DNA of 36,997 nt from an uncultured Eubacteriales bacterium (GTDB taxonomy: Bacteria; Bacillota; Clostridia; Oscillospirales; Oscillospiraceae). The position numbers were made by a program, and so were the translations under genes. The DNA lies in contig USQL01000009.1 of NCBI GenBank assembly GCA_900556935.1, forward strand, positions 1 through 36,997, written 5' to 3'. This document shows positions 21,572 to 29,899 of the stretch, one piece after another. Numbering within the stretch: the first letter of the stretch is position 1; every line of letters begins with the position of its first letter. The notes below the pieces were generated by a model. The model searched no databases, was not told the DNA's origin, and saw only the letters and a program-made list of their open reading frames with translations.

Positions 21572-23533
21572 TTACTTTCCGTCAAACGTGAACAGATAAA
21601 TGGGGTTCTGGCCCTGCATCATGGTGTAGGGGCCGACCTTGTGGCCCTGGGCCACGGTCAGGCACAGGCATTCGCCGCCATAAACCCTGCTGAGCCTTGT
21701 GAGCTCCGCCACGGTTTCCAGGGCAACCGCCGCCGCCACAATCCGGGCACTTTTGTTTTTGTCCCAGGCGGCATTGAAAATAGCCTCCATATTGCCGGAG
21801 CTGCCGCCCACAAACACATGGGTGGGGGCGGGCAGCTCCTCGCAGCCCCCAGGGGCCAGGGCCTCCACCGCCGTCAGATTGGCGGCATGGAGCCGCTTGG
21901 CGTTCTCCCGCAGAAGCTCCAGGGCCTCCTTCTTTTTCTCCACCGCGTAGGTGTGGCCCAGGTCCGCCTGAAGGGCCATCTCAATGGCTACGCTGCCGGT
22001 GCCCGCGCCGATATCCCAGCACACGGAATCCCGGCGAAGCCCCAGCTTGGAAAGGGCCACCGCCCGGACCTCGCTTTTGGTCATGGGGACCACCGTGCCG
22101 TCGGCGTGATTGCCCCGCTGGAACGCCGTGTCCGGAAGCCCCTGGGTGACAACGCCCTTGCCGCCGCCGGTAATCAGGGCCACGCTGAGCTTGTCAAACC
22201 GGCCCTCCGCCAGCTCGGAAGCCGTGCCCCTTGTGATTTTCTCCTCCGGGTATCCCAGGCGCTCGCCAACGGCGACGCTTACGTCTCCCAGCCCCGCCGC
22301 CGCAAGGCTCCCGCACAGATCGCGCATACCGTTCTCCCCCCCAACCAGGGCGAAGACCTTTTCATGCTTCTGTACCGTCCCGGCGATGTCCCCCGCCCGT
22401 CCGTGCAGGCTCAGGCAGAAGACATCCTCATAGCTCACCCCTAGCCGGGCGCAGAGCACCACCAGGCTGGAAAGCCCGGGCTCCAGCGTCACCTTCCATT
22501 GGGAGAGCAGGGGCAAAAGCTTCCGGGTGCCGCTGTAGAAGCCCACGTCCCCCGCCATGACCACGGCGAAGGTTTCGCACTCCGGATGGGCCTCAATGGC
22601 GTTTACGATTGCCTCCGGGGCAATGGCCTCCACCTTCAGCTGGCCGGGCAGGGCCACGGCCTCCAGCATTCGGCTGGCCCCAATCAGGCAGTCCGCCTGG
22701 GCCATGGCCTCCTGGGCGGCCAGGGTCTGGTGCGCCCGGTCCCCGGGGCCGATGCCCACCACGGTGACTTTGGGGCTCACCGCAAACCGGAATCTGCGGC
22801 ACAGCTCCCGGACCGTCTCCCCGAAGCTCAGCCCCGGGGCGCTCTCAGGCCGCCCGATGACCAGGAGCCTGGCCCCCGTCTTTTGGGCGGCGCTGACCTT
22901 TTCCCAAAAGCCGCCCCGGGCCCCGGTCTGCTTGGTCACCAGGGTGGCAGCGTTGCAGGCGTGGAGCATGGCCACATTCAGCTCCTCGGAAAAGGGGCCC
23001 TGCAGGGCGTAGGTATGGGCGGCGGGCAGCCCCGCCTCCCGACAGGCGGCGAGGCTTGCCTCCACCGGCAGCACCCGGGCATAGACCCGTTCGGCAAAGT
23101 CCGGCAGGGCGGCATAGGCCTTCAGCTCCTTGCTGCCCGTGGTCAAAAAAATGTTCCCCGGTATCGTTTTCAGCATTTCCACCGCGTCGGCCGTGGAGTC
23201 CGCCCACAGGCAGTTATCGGGAACGCCCCCGTCCCGGGTCAGCCGGAGGTAGGGCGTATCCGTTTTCTCACAGGCGGCGCGGATGTTTTCCGTCACAATG
23301 GGGGCGTAGGGGTGGGTGGCATCCACCACGCAGTCAAACCGGCGCTCCCGGAAGAGGGTCTCCATGGCCGCCCCGTCCAAGCGCTGGGCGGAGACCTCCG
23401 CCCCGGGAATCTCCTCCAGCAGCTCCCCGCCGTACTCCGTAGCCGCGCAGGCCAGTACGGATGCCTGGGGGGCCAGCCAGTGAATCATCGCCCGTCCGTC
23501 CGCCGTTCCGGCGAATACACACAGCTTATACAT
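21572..23533 (-). CDS. Trifunctional CbiJ-CbiE-CbiT fusion (cobalt-precorrin-6A reductase and precorrin-6B/7 methyltransferases)
   Basis: 653 aa, three enzymes in one chain. Residues 1-~250: CbiJ/CobK reductase (LCVFAGTADGRAMI, VVDATHPYAPIVTENI, FLTTGSKELKAY, LVTKQTGARGGFWEKV). Residues ~255-455: CbiE, C5-methyltransferase (VTVVGIGPGD, VVMAGDVGFYSGTRKLL at 324-340, VGGENG). Residues ~465-653: CbiT, C15-methyltransferase/decarboxylase (MTKSEVRAVALSKL, SAM motif WDIGAGTG at 506-513, VFVGGSSGNM). CbiE-CbiT fusion (CobL) is common; adding CbiJ in front is less so. All three catalyse consecutive steps. Starts 8 nt inside the cbiH end. No frameshift is needed. Confidence 0.93.
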   Translation of the reverse strand: MYKLCVFAGTADGRAMIHWLAPQASVLACAATEYGGELLEEIPGAEVSAQRLDGAAMETLFRERRFDCVVDATHPYAPIVTENIRAACEKTDTPYLRLTRDGGVPDNCLWADSTADAVEMLKTIPGNIFLTTGSKELKAYAALPDFAERVYARVLPVEASLAACREAGLPAAHTYALQGPFSEELNVAMLHACNAATLVTKQTGARGGFWEKVSAAQKTGARLLVIGRPESAPGLSFGETVRELCRRFRFAVSPKVTVVGIGPGDRAHQTLAAQEAMAQADCLIGASRMLEAVALPGQLKVEAIAPEAIVNAIEAHPECETFAVVMAGDVGFYSGTRKLLPLLSQWKVTLEPGLSSLVVLCARLGVSYEDVFCLSLHGRAGDIAGTVQKHEKVFALVGGENGMRDLCGSLAAAGLGDVSVAVGERLGYPEEKITRGTASELAEGRFDKLSVALITGGGKGVVTQGLPDTAFQRGNHADGTVVPMTKSEVRAVALSKLGLRRDSVCWDIGAGTGSVAIEMALQADLGHTYAVEKKKEALELLRENAKRLHAANLTAVEALAPGGCEELPAPTHVFVGGSSGNMEAIFNAAWDKNKSARIVAAAVALETVAELTRLSRVYGGECLCLTVAQGHKVGPYTMMQGQNPIYLFTFDGK

Positions 23534-24254
23534 CCCGGTAGCCTCTTGGCGTCACCAGATGCCCGGCGATAACCTTGGTCTGGGCGTTGCCGATGAACAC
23601 GGTGCAGAACATGTCCGCGTCAAAGTCCCGCAGCTCCTGAAGCGTCAGGAGGGTCTTGCTCTGCCCCTCCCTGCCGATGTTGCGGACCACGCCGCAGGGC
23701 CGGTCCTCGGGCAGGGTACGCAGGAGAATGTCACAGGCCTTTGCCAGATGGTCGGGCCGCCCGTGGCTCTTGGGGTTATACAGGACAATGGACAGGTCCG
23801 CCTTGGCGGCATAATCCAGTCTCTTTTCAATTTTCTCCCAGGGGGTCAGCCGGTCGGACAGGCTGATGACGGCAAAGTCGTGGGTCAGGGGGGCCCCCAG
23901 CACCGCACCGCCGGAGCAGGCAGCGGTAAGGCCGGGAACCACCTCCGCCTCCACCCTAGAGTCCTCCCCCAGCAGCTCATAGATGAGGGCCGCCATGCCG
24001 TAGATGCCGCTGTCGCCGGAACAGACCATGGAAACGGTCTTGCCCTTCTCGGCCTCCTCGATGGCCATGCGGCAGCGGTCCGCCTCCTGGGTCATGGGGG
24101 TGGACAGATATTCCTTGTCGGGATACCGGTCCTTGACCAAATCCACATACACGGGATAGCCAACGATTACCTGGCTCTCGGCCAGGGCCCGGTCCGCCCG
24201 GACGGTCATATTTTCATAGTTTCCCGGGCCGATGCCCACAATATACAGCTTCAA
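23526..24254 (-). CDS. cbiH: Cobalt-precorrin-3 C17-methyltransferase (CbiH), TTG start
   Basis: Methylates C17 and drives ring contraction of the cobalt-precorrin. 242 aa. Precorrin methylase landmarks: LYIVGIGPGNYENMT, VGYPVYVDLV, VCSGDSGIYGMAALIYEL, VVPGLTAACSGGAVLGAPLTHDFAVISLSD and VLYNPKSHGRPDHL. The frame's first possible start is a TTG at 24269, but the GGGAGG ribosome site lies downstream of it; the TTG at 24252-24254, seven nt after GGAGG, gives the proper N-terminus (M)KLYIVGIGPG. It overlaps the cbiG stop as TTGA. Confidence 0.94.
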   Translation of the reverse strand: MKLYIVGIGPGNYENMTVRADRALAESQVIVGYPVYVDLVKDRYPDKEYLSTPMTQEADRCRMAIEEAEKGKTVSMVCSGDSGIYGMAALIYELLGEDSRVEAEVVPGLTAACSGGAVLGAPLTHDFAVISLSDRLTPWEKIEKRLDYAAKADLSIVLYNPKSHGRPDHLAKACDILLRTLPEDRPCGVVRNIGREGQSKTLLTLQELRDFDADMFCTVFIGNAQTKVIAGHLVTPRGYRDV

Positions 24255-25267
24255 AAGGATACCTCCCAATCTGTTTCGGCCACCGCCACGGTCACGCCCT
24301 GGCAGGCCGTCTTCTTTACAATCATCGTTCCCCCGCTTTTTGCCGCCGCCCGCTCGCAGACGTTGTCAACGCCGGTGACGGAGGACACAAAGCTGGAGGG
24401 GGTAAATTCCCCCGGCACCGCCCGCAGCTCCTCCGCGGAATAGAAGCGGATGGGGATTTTTCTTTCGGCGCAGAAGTCCAGCAGCCCCTGCTCGTCTTTC
24501 TTCAAATCGATGGACGCGGCGGAAACCACCGCCTCCGGGCGCAGTCCGTTTTCCGCCAGAACCGCGTCCACCGCCCGGGCAATGGCCTCCTTGGGAGTTC
24601 CCCGGCGGCAGCCAAGGCCCAGAGCAAGGGCTTTGGGAATGAGATGCAGGGTGCGCCCGTAGGGACTATTCCCATGCACCCCCACATAGATGCCCAGGTC
24701 CCCGGCTTTCCCCTCCGTCAGCCCCTGGGGAAGGGTGCCTTTTGGGGGCTTTTCAGAACAAAAGGGCACGTCTCGCTCCAGGATTTCCCCGGAAACCGCC
24801 TTGGCAAGCGCCATGCTTCCGATGGAAAAGCCCTGCTGGGTGGCCCAGGTGTCCACGGAGAATTTGCCCTCCACGTCCGTGGCCGTGGTGACAATGGGCT
24901 GGGCCCCGATGGCCCGGGCCAAGTCCCTTGTCAGGGCGTTGGCCCCGCCGATGTGGCCGGAGAGAAGGGAAATGACATAGGTCCCCCCTTCGTCAATGAC
25001 CAGCACCCCGGGGTCCGTCTTCTTGTCCTTCACCCAGGGGGCAATGCCCCGGACGGCCATACCGGTGCTGCCGATGAACACCATTTGGTCACACCAGGAA
25101 AACAGGTCCCCCACGGCACGGGTCAGCGGGGGATGATAGCTTTCAAAATCCGGAAAGCCGAACTTTTCCATGGTCATCATCCGGGTTTCCTCGGCGGAAA
25201 GGGCTTCCTTCACCCTCCTTGCCAAAAGGCATCCCCGGCGGGTAAAGGCCAGAATGCTCAGTCGCAT
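24251..25267 (-). CDS. cbiG: Cobalt-precorrin-5A hydrolase (CbiG)
   Basis: Opens the delta-lactone of cobalt-precorrin-5A and releases C20 as acetaldehyde, a step specific to the oxygen-independent route. 338 aa. N-terminal part: FIGSTGMAVRGIAPWVKDKKTDPGVLVIDEGGTYVISLLSGHIGGANALT, the CbiG hallmark; C-terminal CbiG_C domain from ~215 (ALGLGCRRGTPKEAIARAVDAVL, VVSAASIDLKKDEQGLLDF, TPSSFVSSVTGVDNVCERAA). Starts 10 nt inside the cbiF end and overlaps cbiH at its own end. The presence of cbiG with cbiD and no cobG marks the anaerobic pathway. Confidence 0.96.
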   Translation of the reverse strand: MRLSILAFTRRGCLLARRVKEALSAEETRMMTMEKFGFPDFESYHPPLTRAVGDLFSWCDQMVFIGSTGMAVRGIAPWVKDKKTDPGVLVIDEGGTYVISLLSGHIGGANALTRDLARAIGAQPIVTTATDVEGKFSVDTWATQQGFSIGSMALAKAVSGEILERDVPFCSEKPPKGTLPQGLTEGKAGDLGIYVGVHGNSPYGRTLHLIPKALALGLGCRRGTPKEAIARAVDAVLAENGLRPEAVVSAASIDLKKDEQGLLDFCAERKIPIRFYSAEELRAVPGEFTPSSFVSSVTGVDNVCERAAAKSGGTMIVKKTACQGVTVAVAETDWEVSF

Positions 25268-26022
25268 TTCTTCGCCGCCTCGTGGAAGGGCCGCTCGTAG
25301 CTGGGGTCATAGAGGAAGGATTTGGTATACTTGTCGCCCATGCAGTCGCCTACGATAATCAGGCTGGTACGGGTCAGGTTGTTTTCCGTCACGGTCTTGT
25401 GCAGGGTATCCACCGTGCAGTGGTAGATGCGCTCGTCGGGCCAGCTGGCCTTGAACACCACCGCCACAGGGGTAGAGCCGGGATAGCCGCCCTCCATCAG
25501 CTCCTTTTGGAGCTCCTCGGTCAGGCGGGTACTGAGATACAGGCACATGGTGGCCCGGTGGGCCGCCAGAGAGCGGATGCTCTCCTTTTCGGGGACCTTG
25601 GTCCGCCCGGTCTGCCGGGTAATGATCACCGTCTGGCTCACGTCCGGCAAAGTGAACTCCTGCTTCAAGGAGGCGGCAGCCCCGCAGAAGGCGCTGACAC
25701 CGGGGGTCACGTCGTATTCAATGCCCCGGGGAATCAGCTCGTCAAACTGCTCCCGAACCGCGCCGTAGATGCTGCTGTCGCCGGTGTGCAGCCGGACCGT
25801 GGTCTTGCCCTCGGCCTCCGCCTTGACGATGACGGCGGTGGTCTCCTCCAGGGTCATCTTGGCGCTGTTGTGGATTTCGCAGCCTTCCTTGCAGTAGTGG
25901 AGCAACTCCGGATTCACCAGGGACCCGGCGTAAATCACCACATCCGCCTGAGAAAGGAGCTTTGCCCCCCGCACCGTAATCAAATCCGCCGCGCCGCACC
26001 CGGCACCGACAAAATGTACCAT
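25258..26022 (-). CDS. cbiF: Cobalt-precorrin-4 C11-methyltransferase (CbiF)
   Basis: SAM-dependent methylation at C11. 254 aa. Landmarks: VHFVGAGCGAADLITVRGAKLLSQADVVIYAGSLVNPELL, RLHTGDSSIYGAVREQ, TPGVSAFCGAAASL, ITRQTGRTKVPEKE and VVFKASWPDE, all characteristic of CobM/CbiF. ATG after AGGAGGAAATAAT, 15 nt behind cbiD. The last 10 nt overlap the cbiG start. Confidence 0.96.
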   Translation of the reverse strand: MVHFVGAGCGAADLITVRGAKLLSQADVVIYAGSLVNPELLHYCKEGCEIHNSAKMTLEETTAVIVKAEAEGKTTVRLHTGDSSIYGAVREQFDELIPRGIEYDVTPGVSAFCGAAASLKQEFTLPDVSQTVIITRQTGRTKVPEKESIRSLAAHRATMCLYLSTRLTEELQKELMEGGYPGSTPVAVVFKASWPDERIYHCTVDTLHKTVTENNLTRTSLIIVGDCMGDKYTKSFLYDPSYERPFHEAAKKCD

Positions 26023-26037
26023 ATTATTTCCTCCTGT

Positions 26038-27156
26038 TTATATGTTCAAAATCTTTCCAATCAATTCTTCCGTATTGTCCGTCTTCCCCAAAAGGCCATA
26101 CTCCTTGGAGAACATGGCACAGGCCATTTCCATATCCTGGGCACGGTACTGCAAGTGGAAGTGGATGCGCTTCATCAGCCTGTCCAGGACCTTCTCTTTG
26201 TCCTGCCCCAGCAGGCGCAGGCAGTCGTCGCAGCTGACGCACTCCAGCATGGCGGCGATGGTCTCTTTGTTGACCCCCTCGGCACCGGCCATGGCGGAGA
26301 GAATCTCCGTGCGGCAGTCGCCGTATTTGGAGTGGGTATTCATCATGCCGCCGCCCAGCTTCACAAGCTTTCCGATGTGGCCGATGAGCACCGCCCCCCG
26401 GAAGCCCAGCTCCCGGCACATGTCCAGGGAAACCCCAATAAAATTGGACACCTGCACCGCGGTTTTCGGGTCAATCCCCAAGGAATCCCGGATAAAATCC
26501 GAGCCGTAGTTCCCCGGGGTCAGCAAAACATAGTCCCCCTGGGTCCGCTTCTGGCGGAGCTCCACCCGGATGGTATCGATGAGGGCCTGCTCGCTCATGG
26601 GCTCCACAATGCCGGTGGTGCCCAGAATAGAGATGCCTCCCACGATGCCCAGGCGAGGATTGAAGGTCTTTTTCGCCAGCTCCTCCCCCAATGGCACGGA
26701 GAGCTCCACGGAGAAGCCCCCGGGATAGTCCAGGGTCTTCGCCACCTCCAGAAGGTTTTCCCGGATCATCTGCCGGGGCACGGAGTTGATGGCGGCATTT
26801 CCCACCGGCTGGTCAAGCCCGGGCTTGGTCACCCGGCCCACGCCGAAGCCGCCGTCAATGTCCACCCCGGGAGTCTCCTTTTTCCGCACGGTGGCGAAAA
26901 TCAGGGCCCCCGCCGTCACATCCGGGTCGTCCCCCGCGTCCTTGGCGATGGCACAGGAGACAAAATTCTCTTCCCGGGTGATTTCCTCTACGGAAAGGGT
27001 CAGGTCGATGCCCTTGGGGGTGTGCAGGCCGATGGTTTTCTTCTCCCGGCCCGTTAACAGCATCCATCCCGCCGCCTTGGCGGCGGCGGCGGCGCAGGAG
27101 CCGGTGGTGTAGCCCATGCGCAGCTGCTTTCCGTCCTTAATGACAAACTGCTCCAT
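26038..27156 (-). CDS. cbiD: Cobalt-precorrin-5B C1-methyltransferase (CbiD)
   Basis: SAM-dependent C1 methylation in the anaerobic corrin route. 372 aa. Landmarks: LRMGYTTGSCAAAAAKAA at the N-terminus, DAGDDPDVTAGALI, IDGGFGVGRVTKPGLDQPVGNAAINSVPRQMI, ISILGTTGIVEPMSEQAL and GHIGKLVKLGGGMMNTHSKYGD. The frame stays open over cbiC, but the ATG at 27154-27156 overlaps the cbiC stop (TAATG) and gives the right N-terminus. Confidence 0.96.
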   Translation of the reverse strand: MEQFVIKDGKQLRMGYTTGSCAAAAAKAAGWMLLTGREKKTIGLHTPKGIDLTLSVEEITREENFVSCAIAKDAGDDPDVTAGALIFATVRKKETPGVDIDGGFGVGRVTKPGLDQPVGNAAINSVPRQMIRENLLEVAKTLDYPGGFSVELSVPLGEELAKKTFNPRLGIVGGISILGTTGIVEPMSEQALIDTIRVELRQKRTQGDYVLLTPGNYGSDFIRDSLGIDPKTAVQVSNFIGVSLDMCRELGFRGAVLIGHIGKLVKLGGGMMNTHSKYGDCRTEILSAMAGAEGVNKETIAAMLECVSCDDCLRLLGQDKEKVLDRLMKRIHFHLQYRAQDMEMACAMFSKEYGLLGKTDNTEELIGKILNI

Positions 27157-27782
27157 TATCTCGTAATCTGATACAGCATGGCGTTGCAGATGGCGGCGGC
27201 CACGTTGCTGCCGCCCTTCCGGCCCCGGGCCACGATGTAGGGGGCAAGGCCCGATTCCATAATCTCTTCCTTGCTCTCTACCACGTTGACAAAGCCCACG
27301 GGAACGCCTACGATGAGGGCCGGGTGCAGTGTCCCCGCCTCCATCTGCTCTTTGATGGAAATCAGCGCCGTAGGGGCGTTGCCAATGGCGAAGATGCAGG
27401 GCTTGGGGAGCTTCGCCGCCCGCTCCATGGAAACAATGGCCCGGGTAATGCCCCGCTCCTTGGCCTCCTTGGCAACGTCGGGGTCCGACATAAAGCAGTG
27501 GACCTCGCCGCCCAGCTTGCCCAGAATGGTCTTGTTGATGCCCGCCTTGGCCATCTGGGTATCGGTGACGATGTCGCACCCGCCCCGCAGAGCCTCAATC
27601 CCCTTGGCAACGGCCCCGGGGGAGAACACCAGATTCTTGGCGTAGTCAAAGTCCGCGGAGGTGTGAATCACCCGCTTGACAACCAATTCATTTTCCGGGG
27701 CAATGGGGGTATCCCCCAAAAGCTCCGTGATGATTTCAAAGCTCCGCTTTTCAATATCCATGGGTTTGATAATTTCCAGCAT
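27156..27782 (-). CDS. cbiC: Cobalt-precorrin-8 methylmutase (CbiC)
   Basis: Moves the C11 methyl group to C12, giving cobyrinic acid. 208 aa. Catalytic His40 in RVIHTSADFDY; other landmarks are RGGCDIVTDTQMAKAGI, CFMSDPDVAKEAKERGITRA, FAIGNAPTAL and IVGVPVGFVNVVESKE, ending with GRKGGSNVAAAICNAML. ATG at 27780-27782 after AAAGGAGACGAAAACC. First gene of the tightly overlapping cbiC-D-F-G-H-JET block; ~500 bp of repeats separate it from cbiA. Confidence 0.96.
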   Translation of the reverse strand: MLEIIKPMDIEKRSFEIITELLGDTPIAPENELVVKRVIHTSADFDYAKNLVFSPGAVAKGIEALRGGCDIVTDTQMAKAGINKTILGKLGGEVHCFMSDPDVAKEAKERGITRAIVSMERAAKLPKPCIFAIGNAPTALISIKEQMEAGTLHPALIVGVPVGFVNVVESKEEIMESGLAPYIVARGRKGGSNVAAAICNAMLYQITR

Positions 27783-27817
27783 GGTTTTCGTCTCCTTTTC
27801 TTGAAATCCAACCTTAA

Positions 27818-27871
27818 CCTTCCCCTTGGGGAAGGGGGACCGCCCGCAGGCGGTGGATGAGGGCAGTACAG
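27818..27871. repeat. Twin-hairpin repeat unit, copy D (inverted, variant hairpin)
   Basis: Read on the minus strand it begins CTGTACTGCCCTCATC like the other copies, but the first hairpin is ACCGCC-TGCG-GGCGGT instead of CAGGGC-TGCGCCCTG, and the second is CCTTCCCC-AA-GGGGAAGG. Sequence changes while both stems are kept. It forms the left outer end of the nested palindrome 27818-28240. Confidence 0.8.
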
Positions 27872-27926
27872 GCTGATGGAATATAAGACTTGGGCGAATT
27901 CGTATAATCCGAAAGCCATAACCCCT

Positions 27927-28126
27927 AGCCTTCTCCTGCTGGAGAAGGTGGCCCGCAAGCCGGATGTGGAGGGGACACCTGACGGAATTGCCGTGCTAAA
28001 ACAGGCACTCAAAGCTTTAACGTCCCGCATCATAGCTTCCTTTTCTTACATACTCCGGAACTTGTTGTAGGTGTCCCCTCCACATTCCCCCGCTGCGGCG
28101 GGGACCTTCTCCAGCAGGAGAAGGCT
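27927..28126. repeat. ~200-bp inverted-repeat element, copy 2
   Basis: Left arm 27927-27980, right arm 28069-28126, each beginning or ending AGCCTTCTCC/GGAGAAGGCT and reaching GGGGACACCT/AGGTGTCCCC at the inside. It is copy 1 (19076-19278) turned around: the subterminal GACGGAATT and the central TACTCCGG are found in matching but inverted positions. Outside it, GGGCGAATTCGTATA (27888-27902) and TATACGAATTCGCCC (28147-28161) add another symmetric layer. No gene was found between 27783 and 28276. Confidence 0.88.
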
Positions 28127-28179
28127 TTTTCGTTTCCGTCGGGGGGTATACGAATTCGCCCGGGCTTATTCATTCCGTC

Positions 28180-28240
28180 GGTCTGTACCGCCCCTCATCA
28201 GTCAGGGCTGCGCCCTGCCAGCTTCCCCAGAGGGGAAGCT
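28180..28240. repeat. Twin-hairpin repeat unit, copy C
   Basis: Nearly identical to copies A and B (TCTGTACCGCCCCTCATCAG, GGGCTGCGCCC hairpin, GCTTCCCC-AGA-GGGGAAGC hairpin). It is the right outer end of the nested palindrome and ends 37 bp before the cbiA stop. Confidence 0.88.
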
Positions 28241-28276
28241 TTTGGTCCGTTTTTAATAGCAGGTCTATCCAAATAC

Positions 28277-29638
28277 TCAAACAGTCTCGTCTTTCGAATG
28301 ACATGCCCTTAAAAACCTCGCCGCCATTTCCGGCTTGGCGTAGAAATGGAAATGGGGGAAGCCCGCGTAGAGATGTTCGGTTCCGTGGCCGCAGTCCCAG
28401 TGGCGGCCGTCGGCCTTTTGGGCCAGGAAGTCCTCTCCGTTGCAGGTGGTGTCGTAATAGTGGAATTCGTGGGCGGGGATTTCCTCCCCGGCGGCGCAGA
28501 GAAGATTGTCCTTCCTTGCTTTCAACGTGACATAGCCAAAGCGCACCAGCTTCCCGGCGTTCCGGCCGGTGCCGTGGAAGGCCCCCACCATGTCCGCCCC
28601 GTCCAGCTCGTCCAGCAGATACAAAAATCCGCCGCACTCGGCAATGCAGGGCAGGCCCTTTTGCAGGGCGGCAAGAACACTCTCCCGCATGGTTTTGTTC
28701 CGGGACAGCTCCTTTGTATACAGCTCCGGGTAGCCGCCGCCTAAGTAGAGCCCGGCGATGTTCTCGGGCAGCGCTTCATCCGTCAGCGGGGAGAAGGGCA
28801 CCAGCTCTGCCCCCAGGCGCTCCAGCAAATCCAGATTGTCCTGATAGTAAAAGCAGAAGGCCCGGTCCCTTGCCACCGCCACCCGGACAGGCCCCACCGG
28901 GTTCGGAAGCGCCGGGGGCTCCCAACGAAGGGGCGGCGCGGAGGCGGCCAGGGCCAAAAGCCCCTGGATATCCACACTTTTTTCAATCTGGTCCGCCAAA
29001 AGGTGCAGCTTTTCCTGCAAATCCGTCATTTCCTCGGCGGTAATCAGCCCCAGATGGCGGCTTTCCAGGGTGCAGTCCTTCATCACAGGCAGATACCCCA
29101 GGGGCCGGACCCGGCCTTCGAAGGTCTCCAGAATGGCATCCCGGAGCTTAGGATAGAACATAACAGAGCACCGGTTTAAAACCACCCCCTGAATACCGCT
29201 GTCCGGGTGCAGGTTCAGAAACCCGGAAATGGTTGCGAGCACCGAGTGAGCCGCCCCCCGGGCATCCACCGTCAGCACCACAGGAGTGCCGGTGGTCCGG
29301 GCCACATCGTAGGAGCTGGCCCGGGTGGTAAGTCCCACGCCGTCATAGTAGCCCATAACCCCCTCGGTCACGGCAAGCCCGAAGCCCTCGCTCCCCTTGG
29401 CCATGAGATAGCGCAGAGTATTGGCATCCACAAACTGCAAATCCAGATTCCGGCAGGGGGTATGCAGCGCCGAGGCGTGAAACATGGGGTCGATGTAATC
29501 CGGGCCGCATTTGAAGGAGCAGACCTTCTCCCCCCGGCGGTTCAGGGCGAACAGCAGACCGGAAACCAGGGTGGTTTTTCCACAGCCGCTGTTGGTTCCC
29601 GCCAGAAGAAGACGGGGCAGTTTCTTTTCCATTCGCAT
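28277..29638 (-). CDS. cbiA: Cobyrinic acid a,c-diamide synthase (CbiA)
   Basis: ATP- and glutamine-dependent amidation of the a and c carboxylates of (cob)yrinic acid. 453 aa. N-terminal ATPase domain: LLLAGTNSGCGKTTLVSGLL, SFKCGPDYIDPMFH, VTEGVMGYYDG, VVLTVDARGAAHS. C-terminal glutaminase-like domain: YLGGGYPELYTKELSRN, nucleophile Cys in IAECGGFLYL, and AHEFHYYD with GFPHFHFYAKP. The frame is open to 29785 but that stretch is leader with terminators; the ATG at 29636-29638 (MRMEKKLPRLLL) is chosen, with only a weak ribosome site (GTGGTG). First gene after the riboswitch. Confidence 0.94.
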   Translation of the reverse strand: MRMEKKLPRLLLAGTNSGCGKTTLVSGLLFALNRRGEKVCSFKCGPDYIDPMFHASALHTPCRNLDLQFVDANTLRYLMAKGSEGFGLAVTEGVMGYYDGVGLTTRASSYDVARTTGTPVVLTVDARGAAHSVLATISGFLNLHPDSGIQGVVLNRCSVMFYPKLRDAILETFEGRVRPLGYLPVMKDCTLESRHLGLITAEEMTDLQEKLHLLADQIEKSVDIQGLLALAASAPPLRWEPPALPNPVGPVRVAVARDRAFCFYYQDNLDLLERLGAELVPFSPLTDEALPENIAGLYLGGGYPELYTKELSRNKTMRESVLAALQKGLPCIAECGGFLYLLDELDGADMVGAFHGTGRNAGKLVRFGYVTLKARKDNLLCAAGEEIPAHEFHYYDTTCNGEDFLAQKADGRHWDCGHGTEHLYAGFPHFHFYAKPEMAARFLRACHSKDETV

Positions 29639-29685
29639 CACCACAAAAGCCGCCACGGCCCTACAGACCGCCGCGGCAGATTTCT

Positions 29686-29719
29686 CAAAAAAGAACGGGG
29701 GAGAATCGCTTCTCCCCCG
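29686..29719 (-). terminator. Second hairpin terminator between riboswitch and cbiA
   Basis: 10-bp perfect stem CGGGGGAGAA-GCGA-TTCTCCCCCG (29696-29719), followed on the minus strand by TTCTTTTTTG. It also has TTTTTT on the plus side. It lies 48 bp before the chosen cbiA start. Confidence 0.75.
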
Positions 29720-29796
29720 TCGATTTTTTAACACGCAGGGATTTTCTGGCGGGCAATCTGCAACGAATGGTAAGGGGGAAACCACATATACAGCAC

Positions 29797-29836
29797 CAAA
29801 AAATCAGAAACTGCGGCAGTTCCGAAACTGCCGCAG
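29797..29836 (-). terminator. First hairpin terminator downstream of the cobalamin aptamer
   Basis: 11-bp perfect stem CTGCGGCAGTT-TCGG-AACTGCCGCAG, followed on the minus strand by TTTCTGATTTTTT. It lies ~65 nt after the B12 box, where a riboswitch terminator is expected. Confidence 0.78.
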
Positions 29837-29899
29837 CCGTTTTTCTGCGTCAAAAGCTGCCATAAGCCCCGTACTTGCAGGGCCTGACACACAAACCGT

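Noticed and set aside
25282..27057. Long open frame (591 codons) on the plus strand opposite cbiD and cbiF
   Set aside because: Composition is His/Gly/Gln-rich without any family motif. It lies antisense to two clearly recognised genes in GC-rich DNA, where such shadow frames are expected.
19076..28240. CRISPR array formed by the scattered repeats
   Set aside because: The repeats are palindromic, few, long and kilobases apart, without regular spacers; no cas genes were seen.
29639..29785. 49-residue N-terminal extension of CbiA
   Set aside because: It would encode the second terminator hairpin and its T tract, and has no similarity to the family N-terminus.
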